A stretch of DNA of 64,000 nt from Curtobacterium sp. Leaf261 (GCF_001422205.1 NZ_LMMJ01000001.1:62001-126000), one strand, 5' to 3'; positions 26,014 to 36,545 are shown, counted from the first letter of the stretch. The notes: generated by a model not told the origin, from the sequence alone. Made by a program: numbers and translations.

Positions 26014-27342
26014 GTGACTCCGGAATCCGTCCTGCTCTTCGTCCTCGGCGTGGTCGTCTTCATCGTCGGACTGCTGGTCTCGATCGGCCTGCACGAGCTC
26101 GGCCACCTGACCTTCGCGAAGCTCTTCGGCGTCAAGGTGACGCAGTACTCGCTCGGCTTCGGCAAGGCGATCTGGTCGTTCCGGCGCGGTGACACCGAGT
26201 ACGGCATCCGACCGATCCTCCTCGGCGGGTACATCTCGATGGTCGGCATGCTCGCGCCCCGGCCCTCCGGCAAGCCGTCGCCGATCACGAACACCGGGTT
26301 CTACAGCGCGATGATCCAGGACGCGCGACAGGCCAGCGCCGAGCAGATCGCGGTGGAGGGCGACGAGCGCGCCTTCTACCGCCTCCGCCCCTGGAAGCGG
26401 ATGATCGTGATGGCGGCGGGCCCGGTCGTGAACCTCGTGATCGGGGTGCTCATCTTCGGGGTGCTGCTCTGCGGATTCGGGGCGTACACGACCTCCATCG
26501 CGGCGACGTCGGCGTGCGTGCTCCCGACGAGTGCCTCCGACGAGTGTGCTGCGGGCGATGCGGTCTCCCCGGCGAAGGCCGCCGGTCTCCGACAGGGCGA
26601 TGTCGTGCTCGCGGCGAACGGCGACACGAAGCTGACCTCGACGTCGCTCACGACGCTGTTCCAGGAGTCCGCGGGCAAGCGCGTCGACCTGACCATCCTC
26701 CGCGACGGCAGCGAACGGCACATCGACGTGACCCCGACGCTGGCGACCCGGAACGTCCTGAAGACCGACGGCACCGTCGCCAAGAACAAGGACGGCTCCA
26801 CGAAGACGGAGCAGGTCGGTGTCGTCGGTGTCTCGATCGGCGCGACCCTCGTCCGGCAGTCGCCGGCGACGGTGCTGCCCGCCGTCTGGCAGCAGACCGA
26901 GGCATCGGCGTCGCTCATCATCAACCTCCCGCAGCGGCTCGTCGCGGTGTGGAACGCGGCGTTCGGGGCCCAGGAGCGCGCGGCCGACAGCCCCGTGAGC
27001 GTCGTCGGTGTCGGCCGGGCGATCGGCACCGTGGCGTCCGAGAGCGGCATCCCCGTGGTCGACAAGATCTACACGATCCTGTCGCTCCTCGGTGCACTCA
27101 ACATCGGCCTGTTCGTGCTCAACATGGTGCCGCTGCTGCCCCTCGACGGCGGACACATCGCGGGAGCCATCTGGGAGGCCATCAAGCGCAACACCGCCCG
27201 GCTGTTCGGCCGCAGGGACCCGGGGCCGATCGACCTCGCCAAGCTCATGCCGCTGACGTTCGGTGTCGTGATCCTGCTCGGTGGCATGAGCCTGCTGCTC
27301 ATCTACGCCGACATCGTGCGCCCGGTGAGCGTGTTCGGCTGA
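26014..27342 (+). CDS. rseP: Site-2 intramembrane metalloprotease (RseP/Rip1-like)
   Basis: A 442-residue M50 protease that cuts transmembrane anti-sigma factors or other substrates within the membrane. The zinc motif HELGH is at residues 27-31 in the first helix, and the third zinc ligand lies in NMVPLLPLDGGHIAGA (about residue 378). A PDZ domain sits between (PAKAAGLRQGDVVLAANGD). Four hydrophobic segments are seen. GTG 26014 is chosen because it follows a TACGAT box at leaderless spacing and gives the normal N-terminus. The dxr-rip-ispG order is widespread in actinobacteria. Confidence 0.95.
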   Translation: MTPESVLLFVLGVVVFIVGLLVSIGLHELGHLTFAKLFGVKVTQYSLGFGKAIWSFRRGDTEYGIRPILLGGYISMVGMLAPRPSGKPSPITNTGFYSAMIQDARQASAEQIAVEGDERAFYRLRPWKRMIVMAAGPVVNLVIGVLIFGVLLCGFGAYTTSIAATSACVLPTSASDECAAGDAVSPAKAAGLRQGDVVLAANGDTKLTSTSLTTLFQESAGKRVDLTILRDGSERHIDVTPTLATRNVLKTDGTVAKNKDGSTKTEQVGVVGVSIGATLVRQSPATVLPAVWQQTEASASLIINLPQRLVAVWNAAFGAQERAADSPVSVVGVGRAIGTVASESGIPVVDKIYTILSLLGALNIGLFVLNMVPLLPLDGGHIAGAIWEAIKRNTARLFGRRDPGPIDLAKLMPLTFGVVILLGGMSLLLIYADIVRPVSVFG

Positions 27343-27357
27343 TCCGCGTGACCGGCC

Positions 27358-27405
27358 GACGGACGGGAGGGACGGTGCCGGCCCGCACCGTCCCTCCTGT
27401 CCGTC
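27358..27405 (+). terminator. Long hairpin terminator after the site-2 protease
   Basis: Two 21-nt arms (27358-27378 and 27385-27405) pair except for one G-T wobble around a 6-nt loop. The arm sequence closely resembles the hairpins at 32088 and 41546, so the three belong to one repeated family. Confidence 0.8.
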
Positions 27406-27419
27406 AGCGGCGCCGGTCC

Positions 27420-27455
27420 GGCGCGACCGGCGCGACAGGCGCGACCGGCGCTACG
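27420..27455. repeat. Four 9-bp direct repeats at the permease promoter
   Basis: GGCGCGACC, GGCGCGACA, GGCGCGACC and GGCGCTACG run head to tail from the -35 region into the -10 box of the permease gene. This phasing would suit a repeat-binding regulator, but slippage-derived sequence is an alternative. Confidence 0.7.
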
Positions 27456-27457
27456 AT
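27452..27457 (+). promoter_or_regulatory. -10 element (TACGAT), leaderless start at 27464
   Basis: TACGAT ends 6 nt before the permease ATG, giving a leaderless mRNA. It overlaps the last of four 9-bp repeats. Confidence 0.65.
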
Positions 27458-27463
27458 TCCGGG

Positions 27464-28933
27464 ATGAGCGAGCGCACTGCGGAACGCAGCGGGACCGGCA
27501 TCGAGCTGACCGGGATCGACACGATCGCCGAGGCGGACCGCAGGGGCACCCCCCGGCAGCTGTTCTGGCCGTGGTTCGCCGCGAACGTGTCGGTGCTCGG
27601 CCTCAGCTACGGCTCGTTCGTGCTCGGGTTCGGGATCTCGTTCTGGCAGGCGAGCATCGTCTCGGTGATCGGCGTCGTGTTCTCGTTCTTCCTGTGCGGG
27701 GTGGTCGCGATCGCCGGCAAGCGGGGCTCAGCGCCGACGATGGTGCTCAGCCGGGCCGCGTTCGGCGTCCGCGGGAACCGGCTGCCGTCCTTCCTCAGCT
27801 GGATCCTGACGGTCGGGTGGGAGACCGCGCTCGCGTCACTGGCCGTGCTCGCGACATCGACCGTGTTCACCGAGCTCGGGTGGAACGGCGGGGTCGCCAC
27901 GAAGCTCGTCGCGCTCGTCGTCGTCGCCGCGCTCGTCATCGGTGCCGGGGTGGCCGGGTTCGACGTCATCATGCGGATGCAGACGTGGATCACCGTGATC
28001 ACCGGGGTCCTGACCGTGGTCTACATCGTCCTGGCGGTGCCGCACATCGACCTCGCACGGATCGGGGCGCTGCCGGCGGGGAGCGCCCAGAACGTCATCG
28101 GCGCGCTGGTGCTCGTCATGACCGCGCTCGGCCTCGGCTGGGTGAACGCCGCGGCCGACTACTCCCGGTACCTGCCGCGCTCCGCCTCGACGCGTGGTGT
28201 GGTGTGGTGGACGACGTTCGGCGGAGCCCTCGCCCCCGCGATCCTCATCGTGGTCGGACTGCTGCTCGCCGGGTCGTCGCCCGCGCTCAGCAAGTCGATC
28301 GGGGCCGACCCCATCGGGGCGTTGACGAGCATCCTGCCGGTGTGGTTCCTGGTGCCGTTCGCGGTGGTGGCGATCCTCGGGCTCGTCGGCGGGGCGACGC
28401 TCGACATCTACTCGTCGGGCCTGGCGCTCCTGAGTGCCGGCGTCCGGATCCCGCGGCCGGTCGCCGCCGGTGTCGACGGCGTCCTCATGGTCGTCGGTGC
28501 GATCGCCGTGGTGTTCTTCGCCCCGGACTTCATCTCGCCGTTCCAGGCCTTCCTCGTCACGCTCGGCGTGCCGGTGGCGGCGTGGTGCGGGGTGTTCCTC
28601 GCCGACGTGCTGCTCCGGCGTCGGGACTACGCCGAGGGGGAGCTGTACGAGGTCTCCAGGCGCTACGGCGACGTCCGGTGGACCGCGATCGGACTCGTCG
28701 TCATCGGGACGGTGCTCGGGTGGGGTCTCGTGACGAACACGTACGGGGTGCCGTCGTGGTTGAACTGGCAGGGCTTCCTGCTCGGGGCTCTCGGGCTCGG
28801 TGGGCGCGAGGGCGCGTGGGCGTACGCGAACCTCGGCGTGCTCGTGGCGCTCGTGGTCGGGTTCGTCGGGACGCTGGTGCTCTCGCGGGGTACCGTCCGC
28901 CGTCAGGAGTCCGAGAGCGCCGAGACGCGCTGA
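27464..28933 (+). CDS. NCS1-family purine/cytosine permease
   Basis: A 489-residue membrane transporter with about twelve hydrophobic helices. The N-terminus [40 protein letters not shown] and the [16 protein letters not shown] motif identify the cytosine/purine branch of the nucleobase-cation-symport-1 family. It probably imports a nucleobase or related base with H+ or Na+; the actual substrate cannot be read from the sequence. It has its own leaderless promoter and interrupts the usual rip-ispG adjacency, so it looks like an insertion into a conserved cluster. Base composition matches its neighbours. Confidence 0.92.
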   Translation: MSERTAERSGTGIELTGIDTIAEADRRGTPRQLFWPWFAANVSVLGLSYGSFVLGFGISFWQASIVSVIGVVFSFFLCGVVAIAGKRGSAPTMVLSRAAFGVRGNRLPSFLSWILTVGWETALASLAVLATSTVFTELGWNGGVATKLVALVVVAALVIGAGVAGFDVIMRMQTWITVITGVLTVVYIVLAVPHIDLARIGALPAGSAQNVIGALVLVMTALGLGWVNAAADYSRYLPRSASTRGVVWWTTFGGALAPAILIVVGLLLAGSSPALSKSIGADPIGALTSILPVWFLVPFAVVAILGLVGGATLDIYSSGLALLSAGVRIPRPVAAGVDGVLMVVGAIAVVFFAPDFISPFQAFLVTLGVPVAAWCGVFLADVLLRRRDYAEGELYEVSRRYGDVRWTAIGLVVIGTVLGWGLVTNTYGVPSWLNWQGFLLGALGLGGREGAWAYANLGVLVALVVGFVGTLVLSRGTVRRQESESAETR

Positions 28934-28997
28934 CCGGGTTCGCCGGGAGCGCGCTGCACGTTCGACCGCCCGTGCGGGCGCGGGCGACGACGGCGCG

Positions 28998-29003
28998 TAG
29001 GCT
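28998..29003 (+). promoter_or_regulatory. -10 element (TAGGCT), leaderless start at 29011
   Basis: TAGGCT ends 7 nt before the ispG GTG. The 77-nt gap after the permease holds no terminator hairpin that I can see. Confidence 0.6.
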
Positions 29004-29010
29004 GACGATC

Positions 29011-30159
29011 GTGCCTGCAGTCAATCTCGGTATGCCCAAGGTCCCCGAAACCCTCGCCCCCCGCCGCAAGTCCCGGCAGATCAAGGTCGGCAAGGTCCTC
29101 GTCGGCGGTGACGCCCCCGTCAGCGTCCAGTCCATGACGACGACGCCGACCACGAACATCAACGCGACGCTCCAGCAGATCGCCGAGCTGACGGCCTCCG
29201 GCTGCGACATCGTGCGTGTCGCGGTGCCGACGCAGGACGACGCCGACGTGCTGTCGATCATCGCCAAGAAGTCGCAGATCCCGGTCATCGCCGACATCCA
29301 TTTCCAGCCGAAGTACGTGTTCCAGGCGATCGACGCCGGATGCGCCGCGGTCCGCGTGAACCCCGGGAACATCCGCAAGTTCGACGACCAGGTCGGTGCG
29401 ATCGCCGCGGCGGCCAAGGCGGCCGGGGTCTCCCTCCGGATCGGCGTCAACGCGGGTTCGCTCGAGCCGAGCATCCTGCAGAAGTACGGCAAGGCCACCC
29501 CGGAGGCACTCGTCGAGTCCGCGGTGTGGGAGGCCAGCCTGTTCGAGGAGCACGACTTCCACGACTTCAAGATCTCGGTCAAGCACAACGACCCGGTCAT
29601 CATGGTCAAGGCCTACCGCCAGCTCGCGGAGCGGGGCGACTGGCCGCTGCACCTCGGCGTGACCGAGGCCGGACCGGAGTTCCAGGGCACGATCAAGAGC
29701 GCCACGGCGTTCGGCATCCTGCTCGGCGAGGGCATCGGTGACACCATCCGCGTGTCGCTCTCCGCGCCGCCGGCACAGGAGATCAAGGTCGGCCTGCAGA
29801 TCCTGCAGTCGCTGAACCTCCGGGAGCGCAAGCTCGAGATCGTGTCGTGCCCGAGCTGCGGCCGCGCACAGGTCGACGTGTACCAGCTCGCGAACGACGT
29901 CACCGCGGGGCTCGAGGGCATGACCGTGCCGCTCCGGGTCGCCGTCATGGGGTGCGTCGTGAACGGTCCGGGCGAGGCGCGCGAGGCCGACCTCGGCGTC
30001 GCGTCGGGCAACGGCAAGGGCCAGATCTTCGTCAAGGGCCAGGTCATCAAGACGGTGCCGGAGTCCGAGATCGTCGCGACGCTCATCGCCGAGGCGAACC
30101 GCCTGGCCGACGAGATGCCCCCCGGCGAGGTCGGCACCCCCGAGGTCGTCACGGCGTAG
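29011..30159 (+). CDS. ispG: (E)-4-hydroxy-3-methylbut-2-enyl-diphosphate synthase
   Basis: A 382-residue iron-sulfur enzyme of the MEP pathway. It converts methylerythritol cyclodiphosphate to HMBPP. The N-terminal TIM-barrel half carries [19 protein letters not shown] and [14 protein letters not shown]. The C-terminal cluster domain has the cysteine ligands in SCPSCGR and [16 protein letters not shown] 29011 is supported by the -10 box at leaderless distance; the next ATG, at 29032, would lose only seven residues. Together with dxr it gives two MEP steps in this cluster. Confidence 0.96.
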   Translation: MPAVNLGMPKVPETLAPRRKSRQIKVGKVLVGGDAPVSVQSMTTTPTTNINATLQQIAELTASGCDIVRVAVPTQDDADVLSIIAKKSQIPVIADIHFQPKYVFQAIDAGCAAVRVNPGNIRKFDDQVGAIAAAAKAAGVSLRIGVNAGSLEPSILQKYGKATPEALVESAVWEASLFEEHDFHDFKISVKHNDPVIMVKAYRQLAERGDWPLHLGVTEAGPEFQGTIKSATAFGILLGEGIGDTIRVSLSAPPAQEIKVGLQILQSLNLRERKLEIVSCPSCGRAQVDVYQLANDVTAGLEGMTVPLRVAVMGCVVNGPGEAREADLGVASGNGKGQIFVKGQVIKTVPESEIVATLIAEANRLADEMPPGEVGTPEVVTA

Positions 30160-30192
30160 CTCGGTCTGCCCGATCCGGTCCCACCCGGCGGC

Positions 30193-30249
30193 CGAGACGG
30201 CGCATCCGTGACTCCTCGCGTGTCGAGGAGTCTCAGATGTGCCGTCTCG
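30193..30249 (+). terminator. Long imperfect hairpin after ispG
   Basis: Arms of 26 nt (30193-30218 and 30224-30249) pair with a few mismatches around a 5-nt loop. It begins 34 nt after the ispG stop and ends 44 nt before the proS -10 box, so it most likely terminates ispG. Confidence 0.75.
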
Positions 30250-30292
30250 TCGTCCGAGCGGACCCCGACCCCGACGCCGGCCGGCGCCCCGC

Positions 30293-30298
30293 TAGGCT
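30293..30298 (+). promoter_or_regulatory. -10 element (TAGGCT), leaderless start at 30305
   Basis: TAGGCT ends 6 nt before the proS GTG with no ribosome-binding sequence between. Confidence 0.65.
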
Positions 30299-30304
30299 TG
30301 CCCC

Positions 30305-32056
30305 GTGGTCACTCGGCTCTCTCACCTCTTCCTCCGCACGCTCCGCGACGACCCGGCCGAGGCCGAGGTCCGGAGCCACAAGCTCCTGGTGCGCGCGGGC
30401 TACATCCGGCGCCAGGCCCCTGGCATCTATGCGTGGCTGCCGCTCGGGCTCCGGGTCAAGGGACGCATCGAGCAGATCGTCCGCGACGGCATGATCGCGG
30501 CCGGTGCGCAGGAGGTCCACTTCCCGGCACTCCTGCCGCGTGAGCCCTACGAGGCGACGAACCGCTGGACCGAGTACGGCGACGGCATCTTCCGACTCAA
30601 GGACCGCAAGGACGCGGACTACCTCCTCGCGCCGACGCACGAGGAGATGTTCGCGCTCCTGGTCAAGGACCTCTACTCGTCCTATAAGGACCTGCCCGTC
30701 ACGCTGTTCCAGATCCAGGACAAGTACCGCGACGAGGCCCGTCCCCGTGCCGGACTGCTCCGCGGGCGCGAGTTCACGATGAAGGACGCCTACTCGTTCG
30801 ACATCGACGACGCGGGCCTCGACCGGAACTACGAGATCATGCGCGACGCGTACGAGCAGATCTTCACGCGTCTCGGCCTCGAGTACGTCATCGTCCAGGC
30901 AGACGCCGGCGCGATGGGCGGCAGCCGGAGCGAGGAGTTCCTGCACCCGATCGCGGTCGGCGAGGACACCTTCGTCCGGAGCGCGGGGGGCTACGCCGCG
31001 AACGTCGAGGCGTACGTCACCCAGGCGGCCGAGGCGGTGCCGATCGAGGGGCAGCCAAAGCCCGTCCTCCTGCCGAAGTCGGACACGCCGACGATCGGCT
31101 CCCTCGTGCAGCACGCGAACGCGGCGGCACCGAAGGCCGGCGGCGAGTGGACGGCCGCGGACACGCTGAAGAACGTCGTCCTGGCGCTGACCCACCTCGA
31201 CGGCACCCGCGAGGTCGTCGTCGTCGGACTCCCCGGGGACCGCGACATCGACCTGAAGCGCGCCGAGGTGGCGTTCGCCCCGGCCGAGGTCGAGGCTGCC
31301 GGCGACGCCGACTTCGGGCGGAACAAGGGCCTGGTCAAGGGTTACATCGGCCCGCAGGTGCTCGGCTCGGAGCGCGCGACCGGACTGCGCTACCTCGTCG
31401 ACCCCCGCGTCGCCGACGGCACGACGTGGATCACCGGCGCGAACGAGCAGGGCCAGCACGTGTCCGGACTCGTCGCCGGGCGCGACTTCACGGCCGACGG
31501 CGTCGCGGACGTGTCCGACGTCCGGGCCGGGGACCCCGCCCCGGACGGATCGGGCCCCCTCGAGACCGCGCGCGGCATGGAGATCGGCCACGTCTTCCAG
31601 CTCGGACGCAAGTACGCCGAGGCGCTCGGACTCAAGGTGCAGGACGCCAACGGCAAGCTGGCGACGGTCACCATGGGGTCGTACGGTATCGGCATCACCC
31701 GGATCATGGCGATCATCGCCGAGGCGCACAACGACGACCGCGGCCTGATCTGGCCGAAGAACGTCGCGCCGTTCGACGTGCACGTCGTCGCGACCGGGCG
31801 GGACGAGATCGCGTACGACGTCGCGAGCGGCATCGTGGCGGACCTCGAGGGCGCCGGCTTCGACGTCGTGTACGACGACCGTCCCAAGGTCTCGCCGGGC
31901 GTCAAGTTCGGCGATGCCGAGCTGGTCGGGGTCCCGATCGTCGTGGTCGCCGGCCGGAACGCCGGCGAGGGCGTCGTCGAGGTCTGGGACCGCGCCGCCG
32001 GCGAGCGTCGCGAGATCCCGGTCGCCGAGGTGCTCGAGGCGGTCCGCTCGATCTAG
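30305..32056 (+). CDS. proS: Prolyl-tRNA synthetase (bacterial type)
   Basis: A 583-residue class II aminoacyl-tRNA synthetase charging tRNA-Pro. Class II motif 2 is visible in [20 protein letters not shown] and motif 3 in [14 protein letters not shown]. The length and the inserted region between about residues 225 and 390 match the bacterial form with an editing domain. The C-terminal anticodon-binding domain includes [16 protein letters not shown]. It starts at a GTG immediately downstream of a leaderless promoter and is followed by a strong terminator, so it is probably a single-gene unit. Confidence 0.97.
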   Translation: MVTRLSHLFLRTLRDDPAEAEVRSHKLLVRAGYIRRQAPGIYAWLPLGLRVKGRIEQIVRDGMIAAGAQEVHFPALLPREPYEATNRWTEYGDGIFRLKDRKDADYLLAPTHEEMFALLVKDLYSSYKDLPVTLFQIQDKYRDEARPRAGLLRGREFTMKDAYSFDIDDAGLDRNYEIMRDAYEQIFTRLGLEYVIVQADAGAMGGSRSEEFLHPIAVGEDTFVRSAGGYAANVEAYVTQAAEAVPIEGQPKPVLLPKSDTPTIGSLVQHANAAAPKAGGEWTAADTLKNVVLALTHLDGTREVVVVGLPGDRDIDLKRAEVAFAPAEVEAAGDADFGRNKGLVKGYIGPQVLGSERATGLRYLVDPRVADGTTWITGANEQGQHVSGLVAGRDFTADGVADVSDVRAGDPAPDGSGPLETARGMEIGHVFQLGRKYAEALGLKVQDANGKLATVTMGSYGIGITRIMAIIAEAHNDDRGLIWPKNVAPFDVHVVATGRDEIAYDVASGIVADLEGAGFDVVYDDRPKVSPGVKFGDAELVGVPIVVVAGRNAGEGVVEVWDRAAGERREIPVAEVLEAVRSI

Positions 32057-32087
32057 CGGCCTCCGCGAGTCGCGGACGCGACCACCA

Positions 32088-32135
32088 GACGGTCTGGAGG
32101 GACGGTGCCAGTTGGCGCCGTCCCTCCAGTCTGTC
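32088..32135 (+). terminator. Hairpin terminator after proS
   Basis: Arms of 22 nt (32088-32109 and 32114-32135) pair with a few mismatches around loop AGTT. It shares the CTGGAGGGACGG core with the hairpins at 27358 and, less closely, 41546. A -10 box for nusA follows 10 nt later. Confidence 0.8.
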
Positions 32136-32145
32136 CATGCTGCGG

Positions 32146-32151
32146 TACGAT
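32146..32151 (+). promoter_or_regulatory. -10 element (TACGAT) for the nusA operon
   Basis: TACGAT lies 67 nt before nusA. The inferred start near 32158 gives a leader of about 60 nt ending in GGAGG (32206-32210), 8 nt before the ATG, so this gene is translated from a leadered mRNA. Confidence 0.6.
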
Positions 32152-32218
32152 TGTCTGCAGCCTGCGCGCGGTCACCGAGCGCGCGGGTCAAGTCATCTGA
32201 ATACCGGAGGTCCCCTCG

Positions 32219-33208
32219 ATGCAGATCGATCTCGCCGTACTGCGGCTCATGGAGCGTGAGCGGGAGATCCCGTTCGACGAACTCGTCACGATCATCGAGC
32301 AGGCCATCCTCACGGCCTACCAGAAGCACACCGAGGAGAACGGCGACGACGTCGATCCCCAGGCGCGCGTCGAGCTCGACCGCAAGTCCGGGCAGGTGCA
32401 GATCTACGTCCCCGAGCGTGACGACGAGGGCGCCGTGATCGGTGAAGCCGCCGACTCGCCGTCGGACTTCGGACGCATCGCGGCCTTCGCCGCCAAGCAG
32501 GTGATCAACCAGCGCCTCCGTGACATCGGCGACGAGAAGGTCCTCGGCGAGTTCCGTGGGAAAGAGGGCGACATCGTCGCCGGCGTCATCCAGCAGGGAC
32601 CGAACCCGCGCATGGTCCTCGTGGACCTCGGCACCGTCGAGGCGATCCTCCCGCCCGAGGAGCAGGTCCCAGGGGAGTCGTACAACCACGGCTCGCGCAT
32701 CCGCGTCTACGTGACGAGTGTCGGCAAGGGCAAGAAGGGGCCGCAGATCACGGTGTCGCGCACCCACCCGGGGCTCGTCCGCAAGCTGTTCGCGCTCGAG
32801 GTCCCGGAGATCGCGTCCGGTGTTGTCGAGATCGTCTCGATGGCGCGCGAGGCCGGACACCGCACGAAGATCGCGGTCAAGGCCAACGAACCCGGCATCA
32901 ACGCCAAGGGCGCCTGCATCGGCGAGCTCGGGGCGCGAGTCCGATCGGTGACGAACGAGCTCGGAGCCGAGAAGATCGACATCGTGGACTACTCGCCGGA
33001 CCTCGCGACGTTCGTCGGCAGTGCCCTGTCGCCCGCCAAGGTCAGCTCGTCGTTCGTGATCGACCAGGCGACGAAGGCCGTCCGTGCCCTCGTGCCGGAC
33101 TACCAGCTGTCGCTCGCGATCGGGAAAGAGGGCCAGAACGCCCGCCTCGCCGCCAAGCTGACCGGGGCTCGGATCGACATCCAGCCCGACTCGATCCTCG
33201 AGGACTAG
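32219..33208 (+). CDS. nusA: Transcription termination/antitermination factor NusA
   Basis: A 329-residue RNA polymerase-associated factor involved in pausing, termination and antitermination. The N-terminal polymerase-binding domain ([19 protein letters not shown]), the S1 domain ([20 protein letters not shown]), and two KH domains ([19 protein letters not shown] and [21 protein letters not shown]) are all present. The acidic repeats at the C-terminus of E. coli NusA are missing, as is usual in actinobacteria. The gene begins the ylxR-infB-rbfA operon. Confidence 0.97.
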   Translation: MQIDLAVLRLMEREREIPFDELVTIIEQAILTAYQKHTEENGDDVDPQARVELDRKSGQVQIYVPERDDEGAVIGEAADSPSDFGRIAAFAAKQVINQRLRDIGDEKVLGEFRGKEGDIVAGVIQQGPNPRMVLVDLGTVEAILPPEEQVPGESYNHGSRIRVYVTSVGKGKKGPQITVSRTHPGLVRKLFALEVPEIASGVVEIVSMAREAGHRTKIAVKANEPGINAKGACIGELGARVRSVTNELGAEKIDIVDYSPDLATFVGSALSPAKVSSSFVIDQATKAVRALVPDYQLSLAIGKEGQNARLAAKLTGARIDIQPDSILED

Positions 33209-33275
33209 TCGTCCACGTCCCGGCGCTGCCGTGTCAGGCGCGCCGGGATCGCGGTCGTCGGAAGGTGGGAGTAGA

Positions 33276-33584
33276 GTGGAACCCGTCAGAACGTGCATCG
33301 GCAGTCGTCGTCGCGCGCCCCGATCCTCACTTCTCCGAGTCGTCGCCCGCGGCGACCAGGTCGTGGCGGACCCGAAGGCAGTCATGCCGGGCAGGGGAGC
33401 GTGGCTCACACCGACCGTCGAAGCCTACGAACTGGCCGTCTCCCGCAAGGCGTTCCGCCGTGCGCTGCGGCTGGATCGTGAACCGGACACGTCGGCGGTC
33501 CTCCGGACGGTGCTCACCATGAGCGCCGCACCAACGGGACCGTCCGACACGACAGAACAGGCTGAACGGCTTATGGACAACTGA
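33276..33584 (+). CDS. ylxR: YlxR (DUF448) RNA-binding-like protein
   Basis: A 102-residue small basic protein conserved between nusA and infB in many bacteria. Conserved features are RTCIGSRRRAPRSSLLRVV (where other members have CxGC; here the second Cys is Ser) and PGRGAWL followed by RRALRL. GTG 33276 is chosen because it gives the normal RTCI N-terminus; the upstream extension in the same frame is not conserved. YlxR is thought to bind nucleic acid; its exact job is not settled. A Ser replacing the second Cys is a small oddity. Confidence 0.9.
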   Translation: MEPVRTCIGSRRRAPRSSLLRVVARGDQVVADPKAVMPGRGAWLTPTVEAYELAVSRKAFRRALRLDREPDTSAVLRTVLTMSAAPTGPSDTTEQAERLMDN

Positions 33585-33625
33585 TGAGCGGCTCGAAATG
33601 AGACCCATCACCTAATGAGCTCCTC

Positions 33626-33650
33626 CCTTCTCGGGCGGGGCTCGAGAAGG
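33626..33650 (+). promoter_or_regulatory. Hairpin overlapping the infB ribosome-binding site
   Basis: CCTTCTCG (33626-33633) pairs perfectly with CGAGAAGG (33643-33650) around a 9-nt loop. The right arm contains the first part of the AAGGAG ribosome-binding sequence (33647-33652), 4 nt before the infB GTG. When folded it should reduce infB initiation. Confidence 0.5.
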
Positions 33651-33656
33651 AGAACT

Positions 33657-36494
33657 GTGGCGAAACCACGCGTACACGAGATCGCAAGCGAGCTCGGCGT
33701 CGACAGCAAGACCGCAATGGAGAAGCTCAAGGAGCTCGGCGAGTTCGTCAAGGGCCCGAGCTCGAGCATCGAGCCCCCGGTGGCTCGCAAGCTCCGCGCA
33801 GCCCTCGAATCGCTCGGCGCGAAGCCGACCGCGACGACGGCTGCACCGGCCGCTGCCCCGAAGGCAGCAGCACCCCGTCCCGCAGCACCGCGTCCGGCAG
33901 CGCCGGCGCCCGCTGCCCCCGCCGAGGCCCCGGCCCCGGCGGCGCAGTCCGACGACTCTGACGATGCACCGCGCCCCGTCGCGCCGCTGACCGTCGCCGA
34001 GCGTCAGGCGCAGGCCGAGGCTGCCCGCAAGGCCGCCGCCGAGGCGAAGGCAGCCGAGGCCAAGGCCGCGGCACAGGACGACGCCGGCACGACCGACGCC
34101 GTCAAGCCCGGCACACCGAAGCCCGCGGGTGCAGCGCCGTCCGCGGCGAAGCCCGGCGGACCGAAGCCCAGCTCAGCGCGTCCGGGCAACAACCCGTTCT
34201 CGTCGAGCCAGGGCATGGGTTCCCGCCCCACGCGGCCCGGCAACAACCCGTTCTCGTCCAGCCAGGGCATGCCCCGTCCGGGCGGCGCCGGTGGTGCCGG
34301 CGCGAGCGGCATCCCGCGCCCCCAGCCCCCGCGTCCCGGCGCACCCCGTCCGGGTGCTCCGCGTCCGGGCGGCCCCGGCCAGGGTGCCCGTCCGAACGGC
34401 TTCGGCCAGCGTCCCGGTGGCCCCGGCGGCCGCGGCGGTCAGGCCGGTGGGTTCCAGCGTCCAGGTGGCGCCCCCGGTGCCGCAGGTGGGTTCCAGCGTC
34501 CGGGCTTCGGTCCGTCGCGCCCCGCCGGTGGCGGCGGTCGCGGTCGCGGTCCCGGTGGTGGGACCGCGGGTGCGTTCGGTCGTGGAGGCGGCAAGAGCCG
34601 TGCCCGCAAGTCGAAGCGGACGAAGCGCGCCGAGTACGAGATGCGGCAGGCTCCGTCGATCGGTGGTGTGCAGGTCCCTCGTGGTGACGGTGACACCGTG
34701 GTGCGTCTGCGCCGTGGTGCGTCCATCTCGGACTTCGCGGACAAGATCGACGCCCTGCCCGGCAACCTCGTGACCGTGCTCTTCCACCTCGGTGAGATGG
34801 CGACGGCCACGGAGTCCCTCGACGAGGCGACGTTCCAGGTCCTCGGCGAGGAGCTCGGCTACAACATCCAGGTCGTCTCGCCCGAGGACGAGGACAAGGA
34901 GCTCCTCGAGGGCTTCTCGATCGACCTCGACCAAGAGCTCGAGGACGAGGACGAGTCGCTCCTCCAGATCCGACCGCCCGTCGTCACGGTCATGGGCCAC
35001 GTCGACCACGGAAAGACCCGACTCCTCGACGCGATCCGCAACGCGAACGTCGTCGCGGGCGAGGCCGGTGGCATCACCCAGCACATCGGTGCCTACCAGG
35101 TCATCACCGAGCACGAGGGCATCGAGCGTCCGATCACCTTCATCGACACCCCGGGTCACGAGGCGTTCACCGCCATGCGAGCTCGTGGTGCCCAGGTGAC
35201 GGACATCGCGATCCTCGTGGTTGCCGCCGACGACGGCATCATGCCGCAGACGGTGGAGGCCCTGAACCACGCGCAGGCAGCAGGTGTGCCGATCGTGGTC
35301 GCGGTGAACAAGATCGACAAGGAAGGCGCGAACCCGGCCAAGGTCCGTCAGCAGCTCACCGAGTACAACCTGGTGGCCGAGGAGTACGGCGGCGACGTCA
35401 TGTTCGTCGACGTCTCCGCGCGGAACAACACGAACATCGACGGACTCCTCGAGGCCGTCCTGCTCACCGCGGACGCCGGGCTCGACCTGCGTGCCAACCC
35501 CGACAAGGACGCACGCGGCATCGCGATCGAGGCGCGCCTCGACAAGGGCCGCGGTGCGGTCGCGACGGTGCTCATCCAGTCCGGCACGCTGCACGTCGGT
35601 GACGCGATCGTCGCCGGCACGGCGTACGGCCGGGTCCGGGCGATGATGGACGAGAACGGCGACCCCGTGCTCGCTGCGACGCCGAGCCGTCCGGTCCAGG
35701 TGCAGGGTCTGTCGACCGTGCCCCGAGCCGGCGACACGTTCCTCGTCACCGAGGAGGACCGCACGGCACGTCAGATCGCCGAGAAGCGCGAAGCCGTCGA
35801 GCGCAACGCACAGCTGGCCAAGGCCCGCAAGCGCATCTCGCTCGAGGACTTCACCCGTGCACTCGAAGAGGGCAAGGTCGACGCGCTCAACCTCATCATC
35901 AAGGGTGACGTCTCCGGTGCCGTCGAGGCACTCGAGGAGTCGCTGCTCAAGATCGAGGTCGACGACAGCGTGCAGCTGCGGATCATCCACCGCGGTGTCG
36001 GCGCCGTCACGGAGTCCGACGTCAACCTGGCGACGGTCGACAACGCGATCATCATCGGGTTCAACGTCCGTCCGGACACGAAGGCCAGGGAGCGCGCCGC
36101 CCGCGAGGGTGTCGACATCCGCTTCTACTCGGTCATCTACTCCGCACTCGAGGACATCGAGCAGTCCCTCAAGGGCATGCTCAAGCCCGAGTACGAGGAG
36201 ATCCAGTCGGGTGTCGCGGAGATCCGTGAGATCTTCCGCTCCTCGAAGGTCGGCAACATCGCCGGTGTCATCGTCCGCTCCGGAACGATCACGCGCAACG
36301 CCAAGGCGCGCGTCATCCGTGACGGTGTGGTCCTCGCCGACGGGCTCGCGATCGAGTCGCTGCGTCGGTTCAAGGACGACGTGACGGAGGTCCGTACGGA
36401 CTACGAGGCCGGTATCGGTCTCGGCAAGTTCAACGACATCCAGATCGGCGACGAGATCGAGACGACCGAGATGATCGAGAAGCCGCGCGACTAG
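33657..36494 (+). CDS. infB: Translation initiation factor IF-2
   Basis: A 945-residue GTPase that brings initiator tRNA to the 30S subunit. The N-terminus ([20 protein letters not shown]) is the IF2-N domain. Residues about 60-320 are Ala/Pro then Gly/Pro/Arg-rich, with two copies of [11 protein letters not shown]. The G domain begins near residue 443 (G1 motif [12 protein letters not shown], then [15 protein letters not shown] and NKIDKEG). Domains II-IV follow. GTG 33657 is chosen because it gives the normal IF2-N start after GAGAAGGAGAA; an earlier in-frame ATG would add a stretch that is part of the leader. Confidence 0.97.
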   Translation: MAKPRVHEIASELGVDSKTAMEKLKELGEFVKGPSSSIEPPVARKLRAALESLGAKPTATTAAPAAAPKAAAPRPAAPRPAAPAPAAPAEAPAPAAQSDDSDDAPRPVAPLTVAERQAQAEAARKAAAEAKAAEAKAAAQDDAGTTDAVKPGTPKPAGAAPSAAKPGGPKPSSARPGNNPFSSSQGMGSRPTRPGNNPFSSSQGMPRPGGAGGAGASGIPRPQPPRPGAPRPGAPRPGGPGQGARPNGFGQRPGGPGGRGGQAGGFQRPGGAPGAAGGFQRPGFGPSRPAGGGGRGRGPGGGTAGAFGRGGGKSRARKSKRTKRAEYEMRQAPSIGGVQVPRGDGDTVVRLRRGASISDFADKIDALPGNLVTVLFHLGEMATATESLDEATFQVLGEELGYNIQVVSPEDEDKELLEGFSIDLDQELEDEDESLLQIRPPVVTVMGHVDHGKTRLLDAIRNANVVAGEAGGITQHIGAYQVITEHEGIERPITFIDTPGHEAFTAMRARGAQVTDIAILVVAADDGIMPQTVEALNHAQAAGVPIVVAVNKIDKEGANPAKVRQQLTEYNLVAEEYGGDVMFVDVSARNNTNIDGLLEAVLLTADAGLDLRANPDKDARGIAIEARLDKGRGAVATVLIQSGTLHVGDAIVAGTAYGRVRAMMDENGDPVLAATPSRPVQVQGLSTVPRAGDTFLVTEEDRTARQIAEKREAVERNAQLAKARKRISLEDFTRALEEGKVDALNLIIKGDVSGAVEALEESLLKIEVDDSVQLRIIHRGVGAVTESDVNLATVDNAIIIGFNVRPDTKARERAAREGVDIRFYSVIYSALEDIEQSLKGMLKPEYEEIQSGVAEIREIFRSSKVGNIAGVIVRSGTITRNAKARVIRDGVVLADGLAIESLRRFKDDVTEVRTDYEAGIGLGKFNDIQIGDEIETTEMIEKPRD

Positions 36495-36510
36495 CTCGCC
36501 GGCGTTCTCC

Positions 36511-36545
36511 GGGGTCCCGCACGCGACAGCGTCGTGCGGGGCCCC
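36511..36545 (+). terminator. GC-rich hairpin between infB and rbfA
   Basis: Arms GGGGTCCCGCACG (36511-36523) and CGTGCGGGGCCCC (36533-36545) pair over 13 bp with one G-T wobble and a 9-nt loop. It lies in the infB-rbfA gap, so it may be an attenuator or mRNA-stability element and not a full stop, since rbfA has no clear promoter of its own. Confidence 0.6.

Noticed and set aside
34180..34290. Repeats in infB as an inserted element
   Set aside because: Gly/Pro/Arg-rich repeats with [11 protein letters not shown] units are normal in the IF-2 linker of actinobacteria.
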